This document shows positions 1-8,855 of a DNA stretch of 64,000 nucleotides, piece after piece. Positions within the stretch are counted from its first letter, which is position 1. The number at the start of each line of letters is the position of its first letter. The notes under the pieces are model-generated. The model made no database searches. It was not told where the DNA came from and saw nothing but the letters and a program-made list of their open reading frames with translations. The translations under genes were made by a program, and so were the position numbers. Source of the stretch: Lachnospiraceae bacterium (GTDB lineage Bacteria; Bacillota; Clostridia; Lachnospirales; Lachnospiraceae); NCBI GenBank assembly GCA_910574195.1, contig CAJTBF010000001.1, forward strand, positions 483,072 through 547,071, read 5' to 3'.

Positions 1-949
1 TTAACAGCAGAATCTCCGCCGCAATTTTTCTGTAAACAATCAGGCTCATTGCTTCTGCATTGATATATTTTCGAATATTCGTATGAAACCTCTGCAGATA
101 ATGATACTTCGTTCTTCTCTTCACCCTCCTGCTTTCCACTGCACTGACTGCCAGTCTGATATTCACATCCAGGATCTGACATCCTATTTTGGGAAGCAGA
201 TCCGGATAATATTTTGACATATCCTGATACAGTAGTTCATATACCCGAAACTGCGTATATTGACTGATCTGAAATTCTTCATGCATGGCGCTGTTCTCTC
301 TGTAAATATAGTGATATAACTGCGCCGGTGTATAACTGACACATTGGCTATGCCGCAATATGATGTACAGGAATAGAAGATCCTCCCCACGATACACATG
401 CTCGGCAAACCGATATTTTTTCACAACACTGCTATGGAACAATTTATTGTATACGGCATAGTCTCCCCACAATCCATGCATGATATCGCGTATGGCCTGT
501 GAACCGGAAACCACGCAGGCACTGCCCGACTGTTCCCGTTTCGCATATTTTCCAAAACCGATCCGGTCTATCCCACACACGCTGACATCCGCCTGATTCT
601 CCGCAAGAGTTTGATACAAACACTCGTACATCCTTGTTTCAATGTAATCATCCGCGTCCACAAATCCAATCAGGTCCCCTGCTGCTTTGCCTACCCCCAC
701 ATTCCGGGCATGGGAAACGCCCTGATTTTCCGTCAGATGAACCACCTGAACCCGCCCGTCCCGCGCGGCATAGAGGTCACAGATACGTCCGCTGGTATCC
801 GTGGACGCATCATTTACCAGAATGATCTCCAGATTTGTATATGTCTGTGTAATCACAGAATTCAGGCATCTCTCCAAATATAATTCCACATTATACACAG
901 GAATGATAATGCTGATCAACGGTTCTCGTTCTGTCTTTTCCACCTTCAT
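1..949 (-). CDS. Glycosyltransferase family 2, 3' end beyond the window
   Basis: Reading starts at ATG 947-949, preceded by GGGAGG and an 8-base gap, and stays open to the window edge, so the C-terminus is missing. About 316 residues are visible. The N-terminus has the GT-A nucleotide-sugar fold signature: ISIIIPVYN, then LVNDASTD, then FVDADDY as the metal-binding DxD-type motif, and RGEDLLF further on as the probable catalytic acidic region. Proteins of this kind transfer a sugar from a nucleotide donor to a lipid-linked glycan at the inner membrane face. It is the last visible gene of the polysaccharide operon, separated from the previous gene by about 120 bases that contain a diverged intergenic repeat. 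The sugar specificity cannot be read from the sequence. Confidence 0.88.
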   Translation of the reverse strand, partial: MKVEKTEREPLISIIIPVYNVELYLERCLNSVITQTYTNLEIILVNDASTDTSGRICDLYAARDGRVQVVHLTENQGVSHARNVGVGKAAGDLIGFVDADDYIETRMYECLYQTLAENQADVSVCGIDRIGFGKYAKREQSGSACVVSGSQAIRDIMHGLWGDYAVYNKLFHSSVVKKYRFAEHVYRGEDLLFLYIILRHSQCVSYTPAQLYHYIYRENSAMHEEFQISQYTQFRVYELLYQDMSKYYPDLLPKIGCQILDVNIRLAVSAVESRRVKRRTKYHYLQRFHTNIRKYINAEAMSLIVYRKIAAEILLL

Positions 950-964
950 CTCCTTCTCCTCCCT

Positions 965-1029
965 CCCGGAAAATCCCGTATCTAATGTGCTTCACACAAG
1001 TGGACGGCTGCTGCCGCCCGTTAAGATAT
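965..1029. repeat. Diverged copy of palindromic intergenic repeat
   Basis: This stretch between two glycosyltransferase genes resembles the 68 bp unit repeated at 53666-53869. Both share AATCCCGTAT/GCATCCCATAT, then TGATGTGCTTCGCAC (here TAATGTGCTTCACAC), then a GGACGGC...GCCGCCC hairpin and an AAGATAT-like end. The hairpin has one mismatch. It has no coding potential of its own and may fold in the polycistronic mRNA. Confidence 0.6.
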
Positions 1030-1068
1030 CGCATTTAGACTCTCTCCCAAAATCCGGGGGAAATGGTT

Positions 1069-2103
1069 CTATTTTATCTTTTTTGGTACATACATCCGAA
1101 TATTACGACAGATACACAAAAACAGATAAGAGAGCAAAATCCAGTTTCTCCGAAGCAGCCAATATGTAATTCTTGTTTTCGGACTGATCTGTACAAACCG
1201 CGCCTCCCGCACACATTCCTGCAGCAGGGGATGTCTCATCCGTCTTCGGATTATTTTCCACTGGCGGAATTCCCTGTCATTTACCGCATGAACCAGCAGC
1301 GTAAAACACATATAGGCACCGTACCGCTCCATCTGCCTTTCAAAATCTTCCGGCAGACACTTTTTACGTTCCCGGCAGATCTTTTTCAATTCTTTCAGCA
1401 CCAGTAAGATCTGGCCATACTGTTTCACCTGAAACCCATGACATGCGGACTGTGCTTTGATACGATAAAAGTCTGCGGATTCATAACTGGCATATACGCA
1501 CTGCGCCTCCAGATAGACCGGAAGCACACTCAGCAGGTCTTCCCCCAAAGAAATCTTTTCATTCACCGACAAACATCCCTTTTCTGCCAGAGAACGCCGG
1601 AAAATTTTCCCGGAAGTAAAATAGAATAAATGTTTCATCTGACTGTTCATCAACATACAGGGATATAACTCAGACAGGATTCTCTCCCTCTCATATAACC
1701 CCTCCGCCACAGGCTCATGAACAACCTCCATCCTCGTTCCATACACAAAGGAACGTGCAAAAAGAATCAATTCTGCCTGTGTCTCTTCCAGCAGCGCGCG
1801 TCCCCGCTCCAAAAATCCGGGGGCTATCCAGTCATCCCCGTCCACAAACACAACGTAGCGTCCCGTTGCCGCCCGCAGACCGGATTTTCTTGCATGTGCG
1901 GGCCCACTGTTTTTCTGGTGAATGACCTTCACCCGCCGATCGGCCGCCGCATAAGTATCGCACATAGCGGGACAGGCGTCCAAAGAACCGTCGTCTACAA
2001 GAATCAGTTCGAACGCCGGATATGTCTGCGACAGAATGGAGTCCACACAAGTCTTCAAATATGGCGCCACATTATATACCGGAACAATCACAGAAAAATA
2101 CAT
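1069..2103 (-). CDS. Glycosyltransferase family 2
   Basis: A 344-residue cytoplasmic or membrane-associated glycosyltransferase. Residues 1-100 form the GT-A domain: FSVIVPVYN at the start, LVDDGSLD near 37, and VFVDGDDW near 91 as the DxD metal site. A LGEDLLSVLP segment near 185 corresponds to the catalytic ED region of this family. The basic C-terminus has no transmembrane helix. A GAGGAGG ribosome site lies 4 bases before the ATG. The preceding gene stops only 9 bases upstream, so the two are translated from one mRNA. It probably adds a sugar to the repeat unit of the exported glycan; donor and acceptor are unknown. Confidence 0.9.
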   Translation of the reverse strand: MYFSVIVPVYNVAPYLKTCVDSILSQTYPAFELILVDDGSLDACPAMCDTYAAADRRVKVIHQKNSGPAHARKSGLRAATGRYVVFVDGDDWIAPGFLERGRALLEETQAELILFARSFVYGTRMEVVHEPVAEGLYERERILSELYPCMLMNSQMKHLFYFTSGKIFRRSLAEKGCLSVNEKISLGEDLLSVLPVYLEAQCVYASYESADFYRIKAQSACHGFQVKQYGQILLVLKELKKICRERKKCLPEDFERQMERYGAYMCFTLLVHAVNDREFRQWKIIRRRMRHPLLQECVREARFVQISPKTRITYWLLRRNWILLSYLFLCICRNIRMYVPKKIK

Positions 2104-2112
2104 ACCGCCTCC

Positions 2113-3255
2113 TCATAAGCCCAGATAGAATTCCTGCAGCCACCTGGCCGTATCCCGGATTTCATATCCTGCATTCCTTACCACATCCGCATACAATTCC
2201 CGATTTTCGCTCGCTTGTCCGGCCGCCTTCATCGCCACCTTGGCCCACTCCGCCGCCGTGCGCCTCAGACTCAGAAAGCAGGCTCGATCTCCCAATGCCG
2301 CCTGCCGGGTAATCCGGTCCGAAAATACACAAGGGAGTCCGGCTGCCTGCGCTTCCACCCCCACCACCGGCAATCCCTCAAAAAAGGAGGGGAGAAGAAA
2401 CACATCCATCATACAGAGAAATTCCCGTATCTGTTCCGTGGAGGCAATATGGATCACATACTCCCGTATTCCCAGAGAATCCGCCAAATCCATCAATTCT
2501 GTTTCCAGCTCTCCCTGCCCGATCAGCAAAAGCCGGGCTTTCGGGCTTCTTTTTTGTATCTCCGCAAAAACCTGCAAAAGAAATCTCTGATTTTTGGAGG
2601 CGCAAAATCTTCCGATGCTTCCGACGATCAATTCCTCTTCCACCCGGTAGCACTCCCGCATTTTTCTGCGGATTTCTTTCTCAAACCGAAAGTTTTCCGT
2701 ACAGATTCCGTTCTTCACATAAACAATCTGCTTTTTGGGGGCACTTCCATACATATATGCTCCTGCCAGATCCGAACATGCAAAATAATAATTTCCGCAT
2801 ATAGGAAGAAAAAAGCGGCAGACTCCCTGAAATACCCGATGTCCCCATCCGTCTTTTTTCAAATGCGAGCTGTGCACATGCAGAATTACAACCCTTGCCC
2901 CCGCCAGCCTGGCGGCCATTCCGACTAAAAAATCATAAGGGGTGGAGCCATTAATGTGGAATACTTCCACCTTCTCTTCTTTCAATACCTTCCAGGTTCT
3001 CCAAAATTTTTGAAAAAACCGCATCATCTGATTGGGCGCCTCTGTATTATCTGCCACCAGCTTCTTTCCGCCCAGTTTCCGAATCTTTTCATCACCGAAT
3101 TCTTCCTGCTCTCGGTAAACCAGATAATCAAAATTCACTTTCTCACGATCCATTTGTTCACAAATCGCTAAAATCAAGGAGGTAATTCCTCCTGCCTGTA
3201 AATCACAGGCCTGTATCACACGAAGCGGCCCCTCCCGTTTTTTCCTTTTCTGCAA
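2113..3255 (-). CDS. Glycosyltransferase family 4
   Basis: A 380-residue GT-B enzyme. The N-terminal half holds the acceptor domain (RVIQACDLQAGGITSLI near 13, a glycine loop typical of the family). The C-terminal half holds the nucleotide-sugar domain, with VGSIGRFCASKNQ near 212 and the E-x7-E donor motif in FFEGLPVVGVEAQAAGLP near 297. The start appears to be TTG at 3253-3255, because GGGAGG lies 6-7 bases before it; an ATG just upstream is in another frame. It sits in the polysaccharide operon between a Wzy-like protein and a GT2. Specificity is not readable. Confidence 0.88.
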   Translation of the reverse strand: MQKRKKREGPLRVIQACDLQAGGITSLILAICEQMDREKVNFDYLVYREQEEFGDEKIRKLGGKKLVADNTEAPNQMMRFFQKFWRTWKVLKEEKVEVFHINGSTPYDFLVGMAARLAGARVVILHVHSSHLKKDGWGHRVFQGVCRFFLPICGNYYFACSDLAGAYMYGSAPKKQIVYVKNGICTENFRFEKEIRRKMRECYRVEEELIVGSIGRFCASKNQRFLLQVFAEIQKRSPKARLLLIGQGELETELMDLADSLGIREYVIHIASTEQIREFLCMMDVFLLPSFFEGLPVVGVEAQAAGLPCVFSDRITRQAALGDRACFLSLRRTAAEWAKVAMKAAGQASENRELYADVVRNAGYEIRDTARWLQEFYLGL

Positions 3256-3324
3256 AACATTCCTCCCGTTTGATTGTGATGATCGATCCTTCCTGATCTG
3301 TTTTTTCTGATATCATATTCCTCT

Positions 3325-4599
3325 TTATCCGGCTTCCGTTTCTTTCCCGCCCTCTCCCTCGCTTTCCCTGTCTCTGCTTTGCAGTACGCATTGCATCACA
3401 ATCACGGCAAATCCCAGAACAGCCGAATAGAGAAAAGAAACATTTTCTGTCAGCCGAAGCAGAGCCAAAGCGGTGCTGATTCCCACAATGACCGCATCAT
3501 TTCTTACGCATATCCCTTTCACAGTACACCAGATCACCCAGGGAAAGACAGAAAATATCCAGAAAAGATACCCCCAAAATCCCAATTCTATATAATAGTA
3601 AACATAATCACAGTGTACATTAATTGCAACCAGCCCATTTTCAAAAGACTCCACCTCGTTTCTTAATCTCTGGATCCAGCCGAGCCCTCTCCCCAGATAG
3701 CCGATTCCAAACTCATAATACTGAGCATAATATGCATAGATCTCATTCCGGTGGGACGTACTGATCTGCAATGCTTCCATAATCCGTTCAAATAATCCAT
3801 AACGCACAAACGGGATATAAAGGAATGAAAACACCAGAAACCCCGCCAAAATAAAATTCAGAAAATACTTTCGGGTCTTCTTTCCTAATTTAAGATAAAT
3901 CAAAGCCGCCAGAAATCCGGCAGCTAACGCCAGCATCCCACTTCGTTTGAACGTCATCAACAACGCGAAAAGAATGATCGCCGCACCGATGCACTGCTTC
4001 CAGACCGGTTTTTCCTTCCAGTGAAATGCAAAGTAAATAGCAAAAAATACATATAGATAGGAAAAGCTGGTATCTTCCAAACTGACGCCCCAACCTTCCA
4101 CTCCTCCGGATTGTAAATATAGCAACAACCGCCGAAAAAATTCTGCAATTCCAAATTCCTGAAACCTTGGCAGCAGCAATGCTATAAAGGCGGCGTTCAA
4201 AGCCCAGAATACCAAGTCCGCCAGCCTTTCCCGCAAAATATATGCCGACAGCATGGCGCAGACAATACACAGCATCATATATGCCGGTTCAAAAAAACCA
4301 CTGATCATCTGCCGGATCGGTGTAAAGCCAAAAATCCAGATCACCATCGAACTGATCATCGCCACAAAATAGGACAGCATCAGAGCACCCGCTGTTTTCG
4401 CGGACTGAGAAAGATACGGCAGATCCGGTGTCACCAGGAACAGGCAAAAACCGACTCCTATAAGTACAATACATCCAATATACTGATACCCGACTCCGAA
4501 CCCGCCGATGTTCATATAATTATTGTAAAAGTAGAAAATCCCGGTCAATAACAGAAAGGAACACCACTTTGTTACTTTCCGTCCATAACTTCTCCCCAT
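3325..4599 (-). CDS. Wzy/O-antigen-ligase-like polysaccharide polymerase
   Basis: A 424-residue polytopic membrane protein with roughly ten to twelve hydrophobic helices and short basic loops. It has a large extracytoplasmic loop around residues 290-345 that includes LGRGLGWIQRLRNEVESF and HCDYVYYYIELG. That layout, with a long outer loop before the last helices, is typical of Wzy and O-antigen ligase proteins, which join lipid-linked repeat units outside the membrane. Sequence identity within this family is always low, so the call rests on topology and on its place beside a Wzz-like protein and glycosyltransferases. The ATG is preceded by GGGGAAAGT. No flippase gene is visible in the window; it may lie further left. 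Confidence 0.8.
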   Translation of the reverse strand: MGRSYGRKVTKWCSFLLLTGIFYFYNNYMNIGGFGVGYQYIGCIVLIGVGFCLFLVTPDLPYLSQSAKTAGALMLSYFVAMISSMVIWIFGFTPIRQMISGFFEPAYMMLCIVCAMLSAYILRERLADLVFWALNAAFIALLLPRFQEFGIAEFFRRLLLYLQSGGVEGWGVSLEDTSFSYLYVFFAIYFAFHWKEKPVWKQCIGAAIILFALLMTFKRSGMLALAAGFLAALIYLKLGKKTRKYFLNFILAGFLVFSFLYIPFVRYGLFERIMEALQISTSHRNEIYAYYAQYYEFGIGYLGRGLGWIQRLRNEVESFENGLVAINVHCDYVYYYIELGFWGYLFWIFSVFPWVIWCTVKGICVRNDAVIVGISTALALLRLTENVSFLYSAVLGFAVIVMQCVLQSRDRESEGEGGKETEAG

Positions 4600-4656
4600 A
4601 CTTTCCCCTTCTGTGTAACAGATCTCATACCCACAGGGTACAATCTATTCTCTAAG

Positions 4657-6576
4657 TCAGGATATTTTTCTGATTACAGCCCCGGACGTCTTGCCGATCG
4701 AATCAATCATGAGCTTCCGGATATCATAAATCTGACTAATGCTGCTGACAGAAATTCCACAGGTATACGCCACTTTGCACTCCTGTTCCTTGTTATATTC
4801 TGCGCATCTCCTTCCAAGCTCCTGCACATACGCGCGGGCCTGCTCCTGGTCAGAATGTTCCAGAAAACAGACAAACTGTCCTAACCCGTTGTTTGCAATA
4901 AATACTTTGCCGGACGGCAAAATCTCCCGAAGGATCTTACAGAAGTCCGTCATCATCCGGTCACATTTTTCTCTGCCGTACTTTTTATTCTTTTCTCCAA
5001 TATCCGGCATTCGAATAGAAATACATACGAAATCCGACGGAAGCATTGTTCTGGAATACTTTGCAATATACCGGTCACATCCCGCCCGATTTGCAATGTT
5101 CAGTTTCTTATCTATATAAGCGTAATATTCCAGAATTTCCAACGATCTTCCGACCACAACGGCAAGCACGCACCCGATCATACCAAACAAAATGACGGCA
5201 AGCGCTGCATAGACCAACAGATTCAGGGAGGCCCCCGTATGCGTATCTGTCAGAATCGCAATGTTTTTTGCCCCTGCAAAACGATTATATTCCTCGTTCG
5301 TTGTCAGAGTCGTCTGATAGAGAAAATCCACCTTCTCGTTTAATGTCTTTATCATCTGATAGGCCGTATTCTGGGTTTCCTCTGAACTGACAATCTCGAC
5401 CTGCTTTCCTCCCTGGGTATCAAATGTGACGGTCTCCGCCGAAGGATCCCCGGCGGAGACCGTTACCCCGCTGTCCTCACTGACATTTCCCGAAAAAACG
5501 TCCAAAATATAACGATAGTAGGCGATATCAATCAACGTCCCTTCGAACGCCGTCCGCTCGGATACATAATTATTCATCAGATCGTCATATTCTGTGGTCG
5601 GATCAATCTCCCTTTTTTCCTGTACTTCGCCCTCTTCATTTTTATAATAATCTTCATATACATCGTGCAGAATATAGTCCGTGGTAAAATCGGTATTATT
5701 CGATCCCCGCATCATCGCCACATAGGAAGCGATAATCTCATTGATTCCATTGCTTTCCGACAGAGATGCGTCATTTTGCAGTGTGGAAGTACGAATTCTG
5801 TTTTCATATTTGGAAAGCAGCTTATCCTGATCCTTTGTCACCTGATTTCCCAGTACGTAGGCATACATATTGGGAATATCCATGCGTTTTAAAAGAGAGA
5901 ATTCCCGCCGCAGATCTGCAAACGTATATCCTGTATTGGAAGAACGGAATTCCCCGTCCGTTTTATATTCCAACTGCTCCAATGCCCGTTCCACCGACTG
6001 ATCCAGCAGTTCCACCATCTCGATATAATCATAATCCCGATCATATACCCCTTCCACCGAATAAAGCGGAACTTCACTGTTCACGTGATTTTTCGCATAC
6101 GTCTCCACATAGACATTCAACATCGTATTCAGAATCTGTTTGGAAAAACCGGCTGCATTCTGTACATCTTTATTCCCCACCGTATAAGAAACAAGATACA
6201 TCGTCGGCTTTTCTTCCGAAACTTCCCCCTTTTCATTCAATGCTTCCTGCACGGCCGCCTCTTCTTCGCTCTGCATCGGCTCTACATGCACGTTTGCCCG
6301 GATGGCATCCATATTGTTTTCATCATAGCTCATACCCAGCTTCTCGAATACCTTCGTGATGACCTCCGCGGAATAGATCTCCGTCGTGTCGATCTCTGTT
6401 CCATCCGCCGCCATTCCATTCACCGCATCGGAATTTCTATACTGGATAATCGCACTGGAAGTATAAGTCTGCCTCCCGGAAAAATATGTATAAAACAATA
6501 CCCCCATCAGCAGGGAAGCCAGTACGATCAAAATCCTGTATTTTCTGATATAAGTTAGTAATTTGAATTCTTTCAT
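4657..6576 (-). CDS. Wzz-like polysaccharide co-polymerase fused to a degenerate GGDEF domain
   Basis: A 639-residue protein. A first membrane helix (about 14-32) is followed by a long extracytoplasmic region rich in coiled coil, and a second helix lies at about 450-475. This is the two-helix frame of chain-length regulators (Wzz/CapA-type). After the second helix, residues 485-639 look like a GGDEF domain: YIDKKLNIANRAGCDRYI matches the D-x-LTGL-x-NR start, and YGREKCDRMM matches the GD-x-L helix. The signature GGDEF itself reads GLGQF near 565. The catalytic acids are absent, so it should not make c-di-GMP. It may bind a nucleotide or act as a protein interface. It lies between the Wzy-like gene and a DivIVA-like gene, with a 13-base gap to the latter. 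Confidence 0.82.
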   Translation of the reverse strand: MKEFKLLTYIRKYRILIVLASLLMGVLFYTYFSGRQTYTSSAIIQYRNSDAVNGMAADGTEIDTTEIYSAEVITKVFEKLGMSYDENNMDAIRANVHVEPMQSEEEAAVQEALNEKGEVSEEKPTMYLVSYTVGNKDVQNAAGFSKQILNTMLNVYVETYAKNHVNSEVPLYSVEGVYDRDYDYIEMVELLDQSVERALEQLEYKTDGEFRSSNTGYTFADLRREFSLLKRMDIPNMYAYVLGNQVTKDQDKLLSKYENRIRTSTLQNDASLSESNGINEIIASYVAMMRGSNNTDFTTDYILHDVYEDYYKNEEGEVQEKREIDPTTEYDDLMNNYVSERTAFEGTLIDIAYYRYILDVFSGNVSEDSGVTVSAGDPSAETVTFDTQGGKQVEIVSSEETQNTAYQMIKTLNEKVDFLYQTTLTTNEEYNRFAGAKNIAILTDTHTGASLNLLVYAALAVILFGMIGCVLAVVVGRSLEILEYYAYIDKKLNIANRAGCDRYIAKYSRTMLPSDFVCISIRMPDIGEKNKKYGREKCDRMMTDFCKILREILPSGKVFIANNGLGQFVCFLEHSDQEQARAYVQELGRRCAEYNKEQECKVAYTCGISVSSISQIYDIRKLMIDSIGKTSGAVIRKIS

Positions 6577-6589
6577 CCTTATATCCCCC

Positions 6590-7546
6590 CTACTCTTTTA
6601 CAAAATGCTCCTCCCCGTCAAAATCCGGCTCCAAAAAATTTTCCATTTTGGTCTGCAGCGCCTCAATCTGCTTTTCCGTGCGTTCAATACTCTTCACCTG
6701 TTCCTCCAGATAATATTTGGAGGCCTGTAACCCGGTGTGATTTTCTACCAGATGACGCATCAATGTTTCAACCGACTCTTTCTTCTGCTCCTCAATCTGC
6801 TTCTGCGTATGTTCCAAAAGCTCCTTCGCTTCTTTTCGTGCCTTCGTCAGAATAATCTCCGCATCCAGCCTCGCATTCAACAGTACATCTTTGACCGCCG
6901 CATAATCTCTCTCATAATTTTTCTGATTCTCCCGGAACTTTTCTACCTCGTCCGTCAATCTCTCCTTTTCCGTCAATGCAAGCTCCAGGCGCAGCTTACT
7001 CTGCTCACAGAGCCTGCTGCTGATCTCCAGTTCCGCCCGGGTATCCTGCAGTTCCCTCTTTACCTGCTCCAGTTCACTCCTGGCTTCCTCCAGTGCTCTC
7101 TGCTGTTCTGCTTTCTCTTCTTCCTTTTCCCCGACCGACTCTCCCGATGTTCCCTCCTGTGGTTCCCCTGTTCCGGTATGGAGGGCGGCTTCTTCCGCCT
7201 TTATGACTTCCTCTGCCACATCCTGGAAAATGACAACGTCCTCTCCAATCGTCATCTCTTTTCCCGCCATCGGTACTTCTTCGCCCGCCGTCCCCGTCTT
7301 TGATGCTTCCTGCAAAACTTCTGCCCCGGACGCTCCCTCTTCCAAAGTTCCTGCTTTTGAGACTGCTTCCCCCACGGCCTCCACTTTCGATGCTTCTTCC
7401 TGCACTTTATCATGAAGCGCGGCGCTGCCGGAGCTCATCTGCTCCTGCATCCTGGTCAATTCCGCTTCCAGCGACGCCACATAGGCCTGCACATCTTCCT
7501 TTTTATATCCCCCAAATAGATTGATCCGAAATAGCTTATCGCTCAT
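6590..7546 (-). CDS. DivIVA-like coiled-coil protein
   Basis: A 318-residue soluble protein. The first 35 residues (LFRINLFGGYKKEDVQAYV) match the membrane-curvature-binding DivIVA/GpsB head, including the glycine pair and the aromatic residue. Residues 45-140 are a low-complexity Ala/Gly/Glu linker. Residues about 145-305 are heptad-rich coiled coil with a KARKEAKELLE stretch seen in DivIVA tails. DivIVA-family proteins gather at septa and poles and recruit partners. Here the gene is inside a polysaccharide operon, directly upstream of the Wzz-like gene, which suggests that it positions the export machinery; that is inference. GAGGG lies 6 bases before the ATG. Confidence 0.82.
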   Translation of the reverse strand: MSDKLFRINLFGGYKKEDVQAYVASLEAELTRMQEQMSSGSAALHDKVQEEASKVEAVGEAVSKAGTLEEGASGAEVLQEASKTGTAGEEVPMAGKEMTIGEDVVIFQDVAEEVIKAEEAALHTGTGEPQEGTSGESVGEKEEEKAEQQRALEEARSELEQVKRELQDTRAELEISSRLCEQSKLRLELALTEKERLTDEVEKFRENQKNYERDYAAVKDVLLNARLDAEIILTKARKEAKELLEHTQKQIEEQKKESVETLMRHLVENHTGLQASKYYLEEQVKSIERTEKQIEALQTKMENFLEPDFDGEEHFVKE

Positions 7547-7562
7547 ATCGTTCCCTCGCTTG

Positions 7563-8855
7563 TCATAAATTTACTATAAACATATCATCCTGACCGGAAT
7601 CATGTATTTCCTGCTTCCCTCTCAAACAGGCGGCTACTTTCTCTATATGTATTGCTTCATTATATTCCGTTTCGCATTTTTTTCTCGCATTTTTCCCCAA
7701 TTTTTCACTCAACTTCTCATCTTTTATAAATTTTTCCAACTGTTCCGCCAGATTGCGGGAATCTTTCGGCGGAAATAAAAACCCTGTCACGCCATGCTCC
7801 ACTAATTCTGTCAGGCTTCCGATACGGGATGCCACCACCGGCTTCCCATAGGCATAAGCTTCCAGCACCGTATTGGGCATATTCTCATACCAGATAGCCG
7901 GACACACCACGCAGGTTGCACGGGCGATTATCTCCTCCAGCTCCTTTCCCTTCAAAAAACCGGTAAATAAGACATAATCCTCCAAATGGTACTTCTCTAT
8001 ATAACTCTTTAATTCCTGATCTTCTCCGGAATCCGACAGTGTCCCCGTAATCTTCAGCACATAGCCTTTCTCCTTCAAAGCACGCATTGCCTGAATCGCA
8101 TATATGGTTCCTTTCTGCTTTGTCATACGGCCTAAAAACAGAAAATACTTTTCATGCGTAAACCTCGGAGTAATGGCCCGGCTGTCAATAAATGTAGGCA
8201 CATGTACGATCTTTTCCTCCGGAATTCCTCCCTCCACCAGTTTTTTTTTCGTAAAAGCCGATGGAGTGACAAAAAGATCCACATCCTCAAATACCCGGTT
8301 CCATTGGTACAGTTTCATTGCAAATACACGAAGACAAGTACCCGTCAGCGATTGCTTTACACAACGTCTGCGAAGTGCATACCGGTAGGTTCCATGGAGG
8401 CATGCTTCACAGATCTCTTCTCCACACAAAAAATCATACCTGGCACAAAACAGAAAAAAATCAGAAATCCGGTGTACCACACGGACCCCTTCCTGTTTCG
8501 CCGCACGAATAATAGAAGGAGATAAATGGTTGATCTCATGTAGAATATAAACCGCATCCGGTTTTGTATCCCGGATCAGCCTTTTCAACCGGCGCGCCGC
8601 ATCCAGATTCCATACGGTGGCCCGCACTACTCCATATAAATTCTTCCAGGAAAACCTGGTATCCGCATACAAAAGCGCATCTGCCCGTGGTTTTGCAAAA
8701 TACCGGGCAAACTCCGTCTTTTCATTCCGGGCATTGCTGACAGAAAAGGGGATCACTTCCATCCCTGCTCTTTCTGCTGCCGTCATAAACCGAAACATAT
8801 ATCGTTCCGGTCCTCCGGCTATAAAAAAACGATAATTTGCAACAATCACTTTCAT
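7563..8855 (-). CDS. Glycosyltransferase family 4
   Basis: About 430 residues, GT-B fold. MKVIVANYRFFIAGGPERYMF at the start is the family's glycine-rich acceptor loop. FLFLGRMTKQKGTIYAI near 235 begins the donor domain, and NTVLEAYAYGKPVVASRIG near 330 carries the E-x7-E region. A cysteine-rich patch (CARYDFLCGEEICEACLHG, about 140-160) may bind a metal, an unusual insertion in this family. The start is taken at ATG 8853-8855, which overlaps the preceding gene's stop as ATGA and so suggests translational coupling. It acts in the same polysaccharide pathway as its neighbours. Confidence 0.88.
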   Translation of the reverse strand: MKVIVANYRFFIAGGPERYMFRFMTAAERAGMEVIPFSVSNARNEKTEFARYFAKPRADALLYADTRFSWKNLYGVVRATVWNLDAARRLKRLIRDTKPDAVYILHEINHLSPSIIRAAKQEGVRVVHRISDFFLFCARYDFLCGEEICEACLHGTYRYALRRRCVKQSLTGTCLRVFAMKLYQWNRVFEDVDLFVTPSAFTKKKLVEGGIPEEKIVHVPTFIDSRAITPRFTHEKYFLFLGRMTKQKGTIYAIQAMRALKEKGYVLKITGTLSDSGEDQELKSYIEKYHLEDYVLFTGFLKGKELEEIIARATCVVCPAIWYENMPNTVLEAYAYGKPVVASRIGSLTELVEHGVTGFLFPPKDSRNLAEQLEKFIKDEKLSEKLGKNARKKCETEYNEAIHIEKVAACLRGKQEIHDSGQDDMFIVNL

